A DNA stretch of 64,000 nucleotides from Nageia nagi. Taxonomy: Eukaryota > Pinophyta. A model generated the notes under the pieces. It did no database searches. It saw only the letters and a program-made list of their open reading frames with translations, and was not told the DNA's origin. Numbering within the stretch: the stretch's first letter is position 1; every line of letters starts with the position of its first letter. The stretch covers positions 21,948,001 to 22,012,000 of the forward strand of contig JBITNC010000002.1 in NCBI GenBank assembly GCA_050084985.1, in the 5' to 3' direction. Positions 1 to 10,930 of this stretch are shown in pieces. The translations under genes were made by a program, and so were the position numbers.

Positions 1-1345
1 TACCTTCATCATCCTCCTCATATTCAAACACATCTATGTCCCTTCTCTATGTTGGGATCATACTCATCCTGATCTGGGTCAGTCTCCTCATTATCATCAT
101 GAACAGCATCTAGCATCCTATCACATGTGTCATCTATGTCATGTGAGCCCCATATAGACTATGTGAACTCTATGCCCCATCTTATCGATGCCTTCTTTAT
201 GTCGGATGCATCTCCCTCATTCCCCAAGTTGGTCTACCTCATGTATGCCTAGGTGATGAGGAGCATGTCCTTACCACTAGTCCATGTAGTCCTTAGTATG
301 ATCAGGACCATCTATGTCTAGGTCATCCTTAAAGTCTATGTCCTTACTAGGGGATGTCCACCCAGAATCCCAATCTGGCATTGGCTCATAGTCCTCTAGT
401 AGATCCTTACTACAATAGTAGCGTACTACTATCTAATAGTCAACTAGTATCCCCTGCTGTATTTTGAACTATCAAAGTACCCTCTCTAGTTTGTATGGCT
501 CAACTAGTGCTCTATGTGCTTAGATGTATGTCGAGTGTCTCACTTAGGCTAGCTCATGCATGTCCTCAATCCACTTTGGGGCATATCTATACCGACACCA
601 ATGCATCTATGACTCCCTAAGTGTGTCGATTCGTACCCTACATCCCTCTAGGTCGACATTAGGAAAGTCAAGCCATGTGTAGTCACCCACCGTTGCCATG
701 TGGGCATGTCGTCTAGTAGATCCTATGGTGGAGAGTCTAGTTTGGAGATGCCTATGTGATCGTAGGCCCATACTTGTAGTATCATGGAATGAGACACCCT
801 CTTGCCACCTCAATAAATGCATGCAAATCATGGTATAGCTATGCCAAAATAACCGAGCACCATACTATCACTGCTCATGTCAACCATGTCCATGATGATA
901 GGCACCATCCCCATGGGGAATATCTTGCTGCTTTTTTCTGGATAGATAATAGCATCTAGTAGGCAAGCAATAAGGAGCCTTAGTCATAGGTCAACCCATG
1001 CTGGAGGATCCTTTGGTACATGTCTCATCAAGAAAACTCCTCTCTTCTTATGGTTCACCTCATATGAACTCATGAGCCACATAGCCCACTCCTTTGCTCA
1101 TTCCATGCTAGGAATGGGGATCATGTTCACCAACTTATGTCTAATATGTAGTCAAGTGATCCTATAGATATCCTCAAGAGTCACTGTAATCTCTCCTGTA
1201 GGTAAGTGAAAGGTGTTGAAATTAGGATCCCACCTCTCCATCAAGGCTATCAGCATATCTTGATCATGATAGATGTAATCGACAAAGGCTAGATAGCTCA
1301 AGGAAATAGCCTCGAGTGTGCTCTAGCTCTCATCTAACTAGGGCC
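1..1345 (-). pseudogene. Decayed plant mobile domain (PMD) gene
   Basis: Read on the minus strand, 1345 down to about 840 gives a PMD signature: ERWDPNFNTFHLPTGEITV, then TLEDIYRIT, and later LLIACLLDAIIYPEK followed by FPMGMVPIIMDMV. These match the core of the plant PMD family (MAIL1/MAIN-like and transposon-borne relatives). The frame is broken by several stops and at least one frameshift. From 831 to 607 another frame continues with a W-rich stretch ending GCRVRIDTLRES. From about 300 to 1 it turns acidic (DDNEETDPDQDEYDP). PMD genes are often carried by retrotransposons or MULEs in plants. With no neighbouring host gene and so many stops, a mobile-element relic is the best reading. The 3' end may lie beyond the left edge. 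Confidence 0.7.
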
Positions 1346-2025
1346 ATTATTGAGCAATTATAGATGTAGTACTCTTCCTAGAAGTTTTCATATAATAACT
1401 ATGATCCTAGTACAAAATACATAAAAATTAATATTAGTTTTTGTTATTAATACATTTGGTGAGTTTTGCAAAATAGTCAAAGAGGATCGCCAACGGTCCA
1501 AATTAGCATAAAAGAGGATTGCCCATGGTCTGAACTAAGGTAGAAGGTACCATCAATGGCCCTCTTCCATATAGAAAATTAAAAAAAAAATATGAGCAGG
1601 GTCATATGAAAAAGGGAAACCTAATTTCAAAGGCAAAAATACGAAAAACAGTGTTGAAAGACAAAAACAAAAGCAAAGGTATTATAATGGGTAAAACCCT
1701 AAGGATAGGATACTAGACTTACAGGAAAACTATGCAAAAAGAAAAACACACAAAGAAAAATCAAGAATGCACCAAAGAAAGATAGGTAAAGATGATTTAC
1801 CTAATGACCAGCAGGAGAATTTTCCACTAGAGTAGCTTTGTGTCCCTCTCGACATGTAATCGATAAAGCCATGATAGGAAGATGTGAAAAAAAAAAGTAA
1901 AGGTAAATCATAAGGTAATAGCAGCAAAATCAAGAATAAGCACTCACCTTGTAAGCTCTCAAAAAATTTTTAAGCACTCTGCACTCTAAAAATACAAGCA
2001 AGTGATAATGAAAGGGGGTTCAACC
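1346..2025. other. Non-coding stretch upstream of the PMD relic
   Basis: No coding signal is visible. It holds loose repeats of a GAGGATYRCCMAYGGTC-like phrase (about 1483, 1513, and again at 2178 and 2214). On the minus strand a splice-donor-like AAG|GTGAGTGC lies near 1950. It may be 5' untranslated or intronic sequence of the PMD relic. Confidence 0.3.
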
Positions 2026-2035
2026 CTCTTTTATA
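2026..2035 (-). promoter_or_regulatory. Possible TATA box for the PMD relic
   Basis: The minus strand reads TATAAAAGAG here, about 80 bases before a donor-like AAG|GTGAGTGC and about 700 bases before the PMD coding signal. The position is suitable, but there is no other support. Confidence 0.25.
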
Positions 2036-2339
2036 ACATTTCAAGGGCACATATCCTTAGATAGTCTTGATTTGCATACCTATGAGTTACAAATAAGTAA
2101 ATAGAATAGTTAGTCAAAATCAGTAAGAAATACACCATTTTTCAAGTTTTTCAATTTACAAAAATTCCTCAAGAAAAGGATCACCCATGGCCTTTTCTAG
2201 TCATGCTCAAAGGATCACTGATGGTGTGCTTATGTCAAAATAGACCACCCACATTCCTTGTTTTTTCAGATTGAACATCTTGATTTGTTGGACATAATGG
2301 AGAATTATCTACATGGCTATATCTTGGATCATATTTTTG

Positions 2340-2640
2340 TATTATGCCTCTTGGTACAAAGTTTTAGCTCTCATCCTCATTATTATGCCTCTTGGCATAG
2401 AGTTTTAGTTCTCATATCATGCCTCTTGGCATAGAGTTTTAGCTCTCATATCATGCCTTTTGGCATGGAGTTTCAACTCTCATCCTCATTGTTATGCCTC
2501 TTGACATAGAGTTTCATCTCTCATTATCATATCATGCTCTTGGCGCAAAATTTCACCTCTCATTATCATATCATGTCTCTTGGCACAGAGTTTTGGCTCT
2601 CATCATCATATAATGCCTCTTGGCATGGAGTTGAGCTCCC
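2340..2640. repeat. Minisatellite, about 8 units of 35-46 bp
   Basis: Degenerate tandem copies of a unit built around ATGCCTCTTGGCATAGAG followed by TTT(T)...CTCTCAT. Each core contains the short palindrome TGCC-TCTT-GGCA. Unit length varies because the spacer (CATCCTCATT or TATCATATC) varies. Confidence 0.85.
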
Positions 2641-2662
2641 ATTCTACTACAATATGCTATTC

Positions 2663-2815
2663 ATTTATGTTGTCATGTGTGGTCATGTGTAGTCATGTGT
2701 TGTCATGTGTGGTCATGTGTGATCATGTGTGGTCACGTGTTGTCATGTGTGGTCATGTGTTGTCATGTGTGGTCATGTATGGTCATGTGTTGTCATGTGT
2801 GGTCATGTGTTATCA
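2663..2815. repeat. 10-bp tandem repeat (TGTCATGTGT/GGTCATGTGT)
   Basis: About 15 units of a decamer with consensus KGTCATGTGT, mostly alternating so that a 20-bp higher period is visible. It is open in two overlapping + frames (Cys/Val/Met/His-rich), which is an effect of the repeat and not evidence of a gene. Confidence 0.9.
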
Positions 2816-3836
2816 GTATCTTAACAAAGGGTAGATTGAAAAACATCATTGTAGGGAGTTTTCTTAACCCATATCTAGCTTTTATAGGTTTTGCTATATT
2901 ACAATCTTTGTTGGAATTTAGATTGATTAGTGTTGGTATTATTCTTATCAATGCTTGTTAATACTTTTTGCTATGACATCGTAATTGGTACTTTGAATGA
3001 AAAATCTCAATGCACCTAGTGATATCAATTTCTCATCCAAAGTGGGGCATTTCTTATCACAAAATTTATTTATGCATTTAAATAAATACATTTGGTTGCA
3101 CTAATACACCCCTAGAATATTTAATTTAATGATATCAATGTTTCTCTTGAATATAATCATAATATCAATAATTGTCTTGAATATCATTATATATTGTGGA
3201 CTAACCCTGTTTATGTAGATACATGCTAACCTAGGGAGTAGGTCATATTATTATCTATATAAATAGGGATCTAATAGTAAGTCCACATCAAGGAGATACA
3301 TGATCCCATATCTGGTCTTGGTGGTGGCAATCCTTTAGGTGTCTTTTGATGCTACTATTCAAGGCTATGGTTTGTGTACTTCCTTATGCGAGCTATTCTG
3401 ACATTGATGATTTATCTAGACATCATATCACTAATTGAAATATCTATGTGCAAATTATTGACTTGATTTGAAAGTAAAAAGAATTCTAACAAAGTTCATT
3501 GGTGTTCCTTATTCATGTCAAATACACCATCGACACTCCTCCAATACAACATATAGACTGCCTATGGTCCTATTTTTGGTGCATTTTAGGTTATAGCTTC
3601 TAGAGTAGGATTTCCCTATCATTCACATATTAAGAATATCATCATTATTCAGTGTTAGGTATTCTTCATAAGGTAAGTATACAAATTCCAATTCTTGATT
3701 GGTATTGCTATCCTCATTCTAAGAGGTTATCTTCTTCACCTATTTATTTGTATGTCTAAATTGTTATTCATAGCTCGAAATAGGTATTTTGGATTTTGTA
3801 ATTATTTATTTGCTTGCATACTTGAAATATTTGTAA
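2816..3836. other. Unassigned sequence left of copia A
   Basis: No coding or LTR structure recognised. A good TATA-like TATATAAATAG is at 3256-3266, followed by a C/T-richer stretch, so this could be a remnant promoter or LTR. No partner copy was found in the window. Confidence 0.3.
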
Positions 3837-6800
3837 ACAATGGCAACAAAAACCACTTCAAGAAAAGATATGGAAAAGGAAAAGAAAACAATCTAAATCT
3901 TAAGGCAAAGTTTGATGGAAATTGTAACTATTATGGCATCCAAGATCACAAAGAAGTTGATTGCTATAAAAAAAGAGAGGAAAAAAGCAATGGAAATGTA
4001 AAAAAATTCAAAAGAAATAAGAATATTCAAGATGGTTTTGCTACAATTCTCTACTCCATGTCTTGCACCTTTTTATCTGATTGGATTGTTGATTCTGGTT
4101 GCACTAATCACCTATGCTTTGAAAAAGATAAGTTTGAAAATTTTCACAAGTATAAGAAATATCTAGTTATGATAGGTGAAAACTCTATCCTTGAAGTCCA
4201 AGGAATTAGGAGTGTGTTGATTCAAGGGAAGGTTCTTGATAATGTTCTCTATATTCTTAAGCTAAGGATGAACCTTCTCTCCATGATCCAAGTTGCAAGA
4301 AAAGGGTACTAGTTTGAGTTCAACTCATAATCTTGGTGCATAAAGAAAGGTCTTGCCACATTGGTTAAATGGAAAGTGAAAGATGATCTATACATTGTAG
4401 ATCAAGTTCCAATAAAGATGTGTCTTGCTATAAGTGTGTGTTCTAAAGGTAATATTTGGCACCATCATTTAGGGCACCTTAATCACAAGAGTATTTAAGT
4501 CATGAAAGACCAAGAACTTATGGAAGTTTTGCTTTAAATTTCACCTTTATTTGGTTTATGTGAGAAGTGCATCCTTGGTAAGATGCATAGACAAAGGTTT
4601 GAAAAGGATAATACAATAAGATCATCTCAACCATTTCAACTTGTACATTCAAATTTGATAGATCCATTTCAAACTAAGCCACTTGGGAGAGCATCTTATG
4701 TCTTAACCTTCATTAATAAATTTAATAGGATGACTTTTGGGTATCTAATTCAACATAAGGACCAAACTTTTGAGAGTTTTAAGGATTTTAAGTTCTTAGT
4801 TGAGAATCAGACTAACCTTAAAATCAAGATGTTGAGATCAAATAATGGGGGAGAATACAATATAAATGAGTTCAATAACTATTGTAAGAAGTATGGAATC
4901 AAGAGGCAATTTACAATTCCTTACACTCCTCAGTAGAATGGTGTTGCCAAAAGAAAAAATAGGATAATTATGGATATGGTTAGATGCATGTTGGGTAATC
5001 TACCTATTTTTTTATGGGGTGAAGCTATGAGCACTACTATTTACACCTTGAATAGGTGTCCCATAAAAGTCGTTCATGGTAAGACTCCTTTTGAGGCATG
5101 GTCAGGAAGAAAACCTAACATATCTCACCTAAAGGTGTTTGGTTGTGAAGCATTATTCTACAATATTTTTGAAAAAAGGAAAAAGTTAGATAAAAAAGCT
5201 AAAAAATGCATCTTTGTGGGTTATGACAGTCAACATAGAGGCTACAAGCTCTACTCTCCATCCTACAAAGCAATGTTCATTTCTAGGGATGTTAAGTTCA
5301 ATGAACTTCCTAAAGAATCTACTTCTAATGAGGATGTTGATGATATAGATAACTCATTAGTTACACCTAACTGGTTGAATATTGATATGAGCAAGTCACC
5401 TTAGGAGCAAAATTCTCTAACTCAAAGGGTAACAAGGAGCATGACCTTGAACAAATCCTTATTTTTCAAGATTGATAACAAACATGAGCCCTCATCTTTC
5501 AAGGATGCTTCTAAGCATGAGTGCTGGGTAAAAGCCATGAAAGTAGGGTATGAGGTGCTTATGAAAAATGAAACTTGAGATTTGGTTCTTTATCCTAATG
5601 AGAAAAATGTGATTGAAAATAAGTGAATCTACAAAGCCAAGTGTAATTCTATTGTAAATATTGAAAAATACAAGGCAAGGTTAGTAGCCAAAGGTTTTGC
5701 TCAAAAATACCATATGGATTATGAGGAAACCTTTGCTTATATGGTAAAGATGCCTACTACGAGAATTATCCTTACTCTTTTTGCAACTCAAGGATGAAAA
5801 TTTTTTCAACTTGATGTCGAGAGTGCATTTCTCAATGGTGACTTAGATGTGGAAATCTTCATGAATCAACTATAATGGTTTATTATGGAAGGAAAAGAGT
5901 CCTTTGTGTGCAAGCTAAGGAATTCTTTGTATGGACTTAAGTAAGCACCTAGAGCCTGGTATAGGAAGATTTTAGGATACTTTGCAAATATTAAATTCTC
6001 TAAGTATTTTTCTAACTCTGATTTATATATGCTCAATCAAGGAAAAGATGTGGTCTTGATTCTCCTTTATGTGGATGATCTTCTGATAATTGGGAACAAT
6101 GATGAAATCATTCAAGAGCGCATATCCAAACTTAAGGCAACATTTGAAATGATTGATCTTGGTCTCTTACACTACTATCTTAGAATGTAAGTGTATCAAT
6201 ATAAGGATTGTACTTGTCTTAGTCAATCTAAGTATATATCAGATATCTTGCAAAAATTTGGAATAGAGGAGTGTAGATATGTTGTGATCCTAGTCTCTCT
6301 TGAAATCACTATTTCTTTAAGTTCCAACTCTTAGTTGGTTGATGCTACAACTTACAGGTAATTAATTGGTAGTCTTATGTATTTGACTATATCCAAACTA
6401 GATATTACCTTTACAGTGAATCTAATGGCATAATTCATGCGAAAACCATATGTTGAGCATCTCAATGCTATTAATCAAATCTTGAGGTAAGTTGCAGGGA
6501 CTAAGGATCTTGCTCTCAAGTGTTCTAAGTTGCCCTCTTTTGTTCTCTCTAGATTCTCATATTCTGACTATGAAGGAGATAGAGATGATAGAAAATCAAC
6601 CTCTACATATATGTTTAGCATTAGTTCAAGTGCTATCTCTTGGGCTTCCAAGAAGCAACCTACTATTTCTCTTTCCATCATAAAAGCAAAATACCATGCC
6701 ATGTTTAGTATAGCTCAGGAAGCTATTTAGCTGAGGCATCTTCTAAAAGAAATTGGATACAACTAAGCTGACTCATCTTTGATTTTTTCAAACAATTAGT

Positions 6801-7024
6801 AGGCTATTTCTTTGGCTAAGAATCCTATGTTCCATAAAATAACAAAACATGTGGAAATCTAGACCCATTTTATTAGGGAGAAGGTTATTGATGACATCAT
6901 ACACCTAGAGTATTTTCCATCAACATTAATGTCTATTGACTTGTTCACTAAGCCCCTTCCTAAAGCTCAATTTTGTAAGCTTAGGGATGCTATCAGGTTG
7001 GTGAAGTTACCCTCAAGGGGGAGT
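3837..7024 (+). pseudogene. Copia A gag-pol relic
   Basis: Domains in order: gag zinc knuckle CNYYGIQDHKEVDC (about 3920-3961; second Cys is Tyr); protease WIVDSGCTNHL (about 4084), with catalytic DSG intact; pre-integrase HHHLGHLNHKS (about 4462); integrase 4583-5400, with catalytic positions changed (HSNLIDP for HTDxxGP, LRSNNGGEY for LRSDNGGEY) and a stop just after YTPQ; reverse transcriptase about 5640-6300 with YVDDLLI intact (about 6070); RNase H about 6560-6960 with SDYEGDRDDRKS. The polyprotein ends near 7029. More than a dozen in-frame stops and mutated catalytic residues make it non-functional. Sequence and length closely follow B (34330-38056). Confidence 0.9.
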
Positions 7025-7774
7025 GAAGTTTGAATTTTTATGTTGAATTCATTTTTTATGATGGCAACTTCACCCTTAGGAGGATTTTATGTTGTATAAT
7101 GTTGATTTTGTTGTACACTTTCATGGTAAGTTTGCTCTACATGAGGAACTTATTGTATAAATATTTTAGAGCAAACAATTGGCCAATCTAGCTCTATTCA
7201 GTTATCCATATGTGAGAAACTTGTATGTGTCTTTTGGCACTATTTAGTTATCCATGTGTGAGGAAATCGCATGTGCATTTTGTTATGCTCTATTTTTGAA
7301 ATGATAATCAACACATGTTTTGTATATAGTAGGTGACTATGAGTATTATCTTGGCATCTTCGTGATGACTTATAGTGGATCATTGATTAGTTCATGATGG
7401 CATTTATTTTTTTCATCTATCTTTGTTGATATGAATATGTTGCATCTAACTAATCTTGTTATTTGAGCTACCTATGAATTACAGGTTCCTTTGAGATTGC
7501 AGGTTACTCACTTCAGTTATGCAAGCTCTTTGAGACTCTTCATGACTTCCATTTGGATGACTACTTTATGTACATTGAAATCAGATGTGGTTAATGATTG
7601 TATTGTAAACCATTTGTTAAGGTGGTAAAGTAGTGAGCCTCAAACTAGATCTTGCTTACTTCAAAAATATGTAAAATGTTCTCATCTTTGATTGTATCTA
7701 TTTCAAGGAGAACTCTTTTACTTTCTCTTCTTATTCTCTCTTATTTGCTTTATCCCAATATTGCATTCAAGGGG
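7025..7774 (+). other. Copia A 3' untranslated zone and left part of PPT
   Basis: Non-coding tail typical of this copia group. It holds about two copies of a GTTATCCATATGTGAGGAA-type repeat (7195-7270) and one copy of a 70-bp TATAGTG-type unit (7330-7380) that is amplified in element F. An AAGGGGGAGTG purine run at 7015-7025 follows the pol end. The true PPT (CAAGGGGAG) is split at 7774 by the solo LTR. Confidence 0.65.
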
Positions 7775-8280
7775 TGTTAGAATTTGTAATGAAATATTGT
7801 GAATATCTAAACTCCTTGTAAATTCAATTAATCACTTAAGGGTATGTAGATACCTTAAGAGATTAATTGAATTCTTTAATATGTAGACTTTGACTTTACC
7901 AAAGTGGTTAGTTGGTAGGTTGAAGTTTGGTGATACATTTAATGTAACCCTAACCTTACCCTTGGGTTAAAGGAAGGTTAGGGAGGTGCTCTCAAGCTAT
8001 AAATAGAGGGCCTCTCCTCTTGTAAATATATCTAAGTCTTGGAGTAAGATTACTCTACTTGGTTGTGTAGGAGAGAGCAAGAGATAGTTGTAAGAGAGAC
8101 ATAGATTGAGAATAGAGAACTAGTTGTGGATGTACTCCCAAGGAGGGAGGAACCACATTATATTGGTGTCATATTGTGTGAATGATATTCTTATAATTAT
8201 AGATGTGTTATCTTGTGTACACTTGAGTTTCCTAGTCTAAGGTCCTAGAGGATTTGTTTAGATCTAGTTCAAATCCTTCA
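7775..8280 (+). mobile_element. Solo LTR inserted in copia A's polypurine tract
   Basis: A 506-bp LTR begins TGTTAGAATTTG and ends AATCCTTCA. It has a U3 palindrome (CTTAAGGGTAT/ATACCTTAAG), TATAAATA at 7999-8006, and the leader hairpin GTGG...CTCC/GGAG...CCAC at 8126-8156. It is flanked by 5-bp duplications, AGGGG at 7770-7774 and AGGGG at 8281-8285. Removing it restores a CAAGGGGAG PPT directly before the next LTR. No internal region is present, so it is a solo LTR, presumably left by LTR-LTR recombination. It resembles the LTRs of E and G more than the 3' LTR of its host A. Confidence 0.85.
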
Positions 8281-8287
8281 AGGGGAG

Positions 8288-8758
8288 TGTTGGAATGTAT
8301 AATACATTATTGTAAAAGTTTGTATTAATCCTCTTTGTAAATTCATTAATACTTAAGGGTATCATTATATACCTTAAGTATTTAAGTTAATATGATAATG
8401 TAACTTGTCCTACACTCCATGTCATGAGCATGCCCCTTGGGTAAAAGGGAGTGCATATCATGCCTTTGTACATTAGGTAAAAGGGTGATCCAAAGAGGGA
8501 TTTTAGCCTATAAATAGAAGGGTCCCTCTTTGTTATCACACACCAATTTGTGGAGTAAAATTATGCTATAGGATAGTGTTTAGGATATGAGTTAGGAAAA
8601 TTTTAAGAGTTCATATTTGTGAATGAAGTGAGATCTAGTTAGTGGATGTACTCCTAGTTGGAGGAACCACTTATATCTTGAGTTATCTAGATGTGAGATT
8701 GAGCTTACATGAGATCTTGGTAGTTTAGAGTTGTTTATGTTATATTTCAATTCCTTCA
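8288..8758 (+). mobile_element. 3' LTR of copia A
   Basis: Begins TGTTGGAATGTATAATAC and ends CAATTCCTTCA; 471 bp. It has the U3 palindrome, TATAAATAG at 8509-8517 and the leader hairpin at 8642-8670 (loop TAGTT). It closely matches the LTRs of B (32051-32531, 38870-39357). Confidence 0.85.
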
Positions 8759-9040
8759 TCAAGGACCTAGGATTTTGAAGCCTACTTAGATCTTTTTTCT
8801 TTTGCAAGTTACTTAGCATTTGGAGTGCACCATACAAAAGGATAACTCTCTAATATTTGACTTCATTTTGTCATATCTCTAGCTTATCACATAAAATTTA
8901 AGCAACATTTTAGATGTTGTAACATGGTATCCTAAAAGATCATTGTATGGGTTTTGGATGCTCACACTAGCCCTACTCTTCACTTAATGTTATCCCCATC
9001 AAAGCCTTTTGCAACTCCCATCGGCCACTTCAATCACCTC
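8759..9040. other. Unassigned flank of copia A
   Basis: No gene seen. A phrase around 8760-8790 (AAGGACCTAGGATTTTG) resembles part of the 3' end of the solo LTR, which may point to another LTR fragment. Confidence 0.25.
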
Positions 9041-9222
9041 AATGACCCTTTCATTAAACCCCCAGGTGCCAACCTCACCCGGCTATGCAAGCCCCAACAA
9101 CCCTTTCATTAACACCCTAAGCATCGATCTCACCCAGCTATGCAAGCCCTAATGACCCTTTCATTAACCCCTTAGGCATCGACCTTACTCATCTGCGAAA
9201 GCCCCAATGACCCTCATTGCCA
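9041..9222. repeat. 55-bp minisatellite, about 3.3 units
   Basis: Tandem units start near 9041, 9096 and 9152. Each runs AATGACCCTTTCATTAA, then a C-rich middle, then CACCCRGCTATGCAAGCCC. A partial fourth copy ends at about 9222. It is markedly more GC-rich than its surroundings. Confidence 0.8.
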
Positions 9223-9678
9223 TTTGTGGTCATGCTACATTTTAATGATTTTGCATCATACCATACCTCATAAAATTGCATTTTGATGCCATGATGTATT
9301 TTATTGCATCAAGTGATACATGTAATAGAAAAAAAGGTACGAATTATGCACATAGATCATGACATGATCCTCTATCGACCTTTGATGCATTCCCTTGATC
9401 GAAGGTAGATTTTTAATGGTAGGTATGATGCCATTGATGAGTAAATGAAGGAGCTTACCCTTTATAAAGTTATTTTTAGTGATACAAATCTGTAGGAGTT
9501 GAAGAAATATTGAAGATATAGATAGTAGTGTGTATATGCATTTTATGGTAAGAAAAATGTGTATTGCATGCTTTAGCTGCTTGTGAAGTTTGGTAGAGGC
9601 TCACAAAATTTGGTGGATGCTCATGAATTTTTTGGCTGTATGATATAAAGACACATCTTCTCATAGAATATTATAATT
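9223..9678. other. Unassigned sequence before the PPR relic
   Basis: AT-rich with recurring TGATGC/GATGCAT words. No coding domain was recognised. It could include decayed upstream PPR sequence, but no motif is clear. Confidence 0.25.
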
Positions 9679-9984
9679 TCAGGTTACCACAGACATGGCA
9701 TTCCTCAATAAGCATTGAAATTGTTTCATCAAATGCAATAAACACTAACAATAATCCAACCTAATGAATTCACCTTTTACAACATCCTCAAAGCATCTAC
9801 TAAAGTGAGAGATTTGTAAAAAGTTTTATACATACATCAAATACTCTTTAAAATTAATTTTTTATCGGATGTTAAAGTTGTGAGTGCCCTGTTAGACATA
9901 TATGCAAAATGTGGAAGTGTAGAGAAGACACACGAATTGTTTGACAAGATGCATGATGCAAACAAGAAATCTTTCTCATTCCTA
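9679..9984 (+). pseudogene. PPR protein gene fragment (PLS-type)
   Basis: One continuous frame with three stops reads like a classical plant pentatricopeptide repeat array: SGYHRHGIPQ*ALKLFHQM, then PNEFTFYNILKAS, then VVSALLDIYAKCGSV and EKTHELFDKMHDANK. The phrases ALKLFHQM, PNEFTF and LLDIYAKCGS are diagnostic of PPR repeats in organellar RNA-binding proteins. Only about 102 codons (roughly three repeats) remain, with no start codon, no organelle-targeting peptide and no C-terminal E/DYW domain visible. It is most likely a retrocopy or a duplicated fragment. Colinearity over 100 codons in one frame suggests fairly recent decay. Confidence 0.8.
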
Positions 9985-10640
9985 TAATTTTGATGCTATA
10001 AATGATGCTTTACACATCATGTATAATGTTAATTATTTTATGCTCAAAATATTGATACACAACACAATGCATGATGTTTTAATTGATGCAAAAATGATGC
10101 TTTGTTTGACAAGACTCTTAGCATCAATTGATACATCATGATTTATACAATTTTTATAAAAAAATAATACTATGGATTGATGCATGGTGTGATCCAAAAT
10201 TGCTAAAATGTAGTAGTGGGCCATGAAATTATATTTGCATCTTGCATATTATGTACCTTTTGCATTATTCCCATTCCACATTCTACCCACATCTCTTGCC
10301 CAGAGGGCTATCTCAATGAGGTTGTGCATGCATTGTACATTATTCATGGAAATTAGGACTCCTCAAAATCTTAACAGAGGTAGAAATAGATGGCTATGTG
10401 ATTGTCACTATTGTTATTTGACTCCTTTTGACCCATCACACCTTCTTTATTTTGATAACCTTAGCATGCCTTCTTCATGGATAAATTTGCAGTGTCTTGT
10501 TGCATGATGAGGAGTCCGATAATAGTAATTTTTTCTCTGCTAGTAAGCAAATTTGTTTTTGGTTATCTAACACACTCTTGGGTTTGGTCGTGCAAGCGTA
10601 TTAGGTGCTTTAACCACCTCCCCCCGCTCACCTCTCTCTC
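9985..10640. other. Unassigned sequence after the PPR relic
   Basis: Rich in TGATGCAT/ATGATGT words in both orientations between 9990 and 10200, giving weak dyad symmetry. No gene recognised. Confidence 0.25.
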
Positions 10641-10930
10641 CCACCTTTTTATACAAGATAGTATATATTTTTAATTTAGATATTATTTTTAGGGGGGATG
10701 CATGTTTAGTTCATTAAAGAGTTTTTTAAGGAAGGAGGAACCTTTTTAATCAAATAAAAGGAATTTTTTTTAATGAAAAGTGGAGACATTTTTTCAAGGG
10801 GGGTATAATTTTTTCCTTAATACTTATCAAGATGTGTTTTAAGGGGGAGTTAATTTTTTTTTTTAAGGGGGGTTGGTTTAATTATTTTGAAGTCATTTTT
10901 TTTCAAAAGAAGAGTTTAAATTTTTTTTTT
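10641..10930. repeat. Low-complexity poly-T/poly-G purine-pyrimidine tract
   Basis: Alternating runs of 6-13 T and 4-6 G (AGGGGGG, TTTTTTTTTTTTAAGGGGGG). It may be degenerated polypurine/LTR junction material. No coding content. Confidence 0.5.

Larger units (their letters stand above)
3837..8758 (+). mobile_element. Ty1/copia element A, 5'-truncated
   Basis: A plant copia element with decayed gag-pol (3837-7024), a 3' untranslated zone (about 7025-7768), a PPT split by a solo LTR insertion, and a 3' LTR (8288-8758). Alignment by eye with complete element B starts abruptly at 3837, which corresponds to about 34860 in B. The 5' LTR, PBS and most of gag are therefore missing. Apart from the solo LTR (7775-8280) the order is that of B, and the two belong to one family. 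The right flank begins TCAAG at 8759. No left TSD can be assigned because the 5' end is lost. Confidence 0.85.

Noticed and set aside
2580-2961. Two overlapping + strand reading frames of 84 and 94 codons
   Set aside because: They are produced by the 10-bp repeat, which has no stop in these frames. Composition is purely repetitive.
3256-3266. TATATAAATAG considered as the promoter of copia A's lost 5' LTR
   Set aside because: The flanking sequence does not match the LTRs of this copia group.
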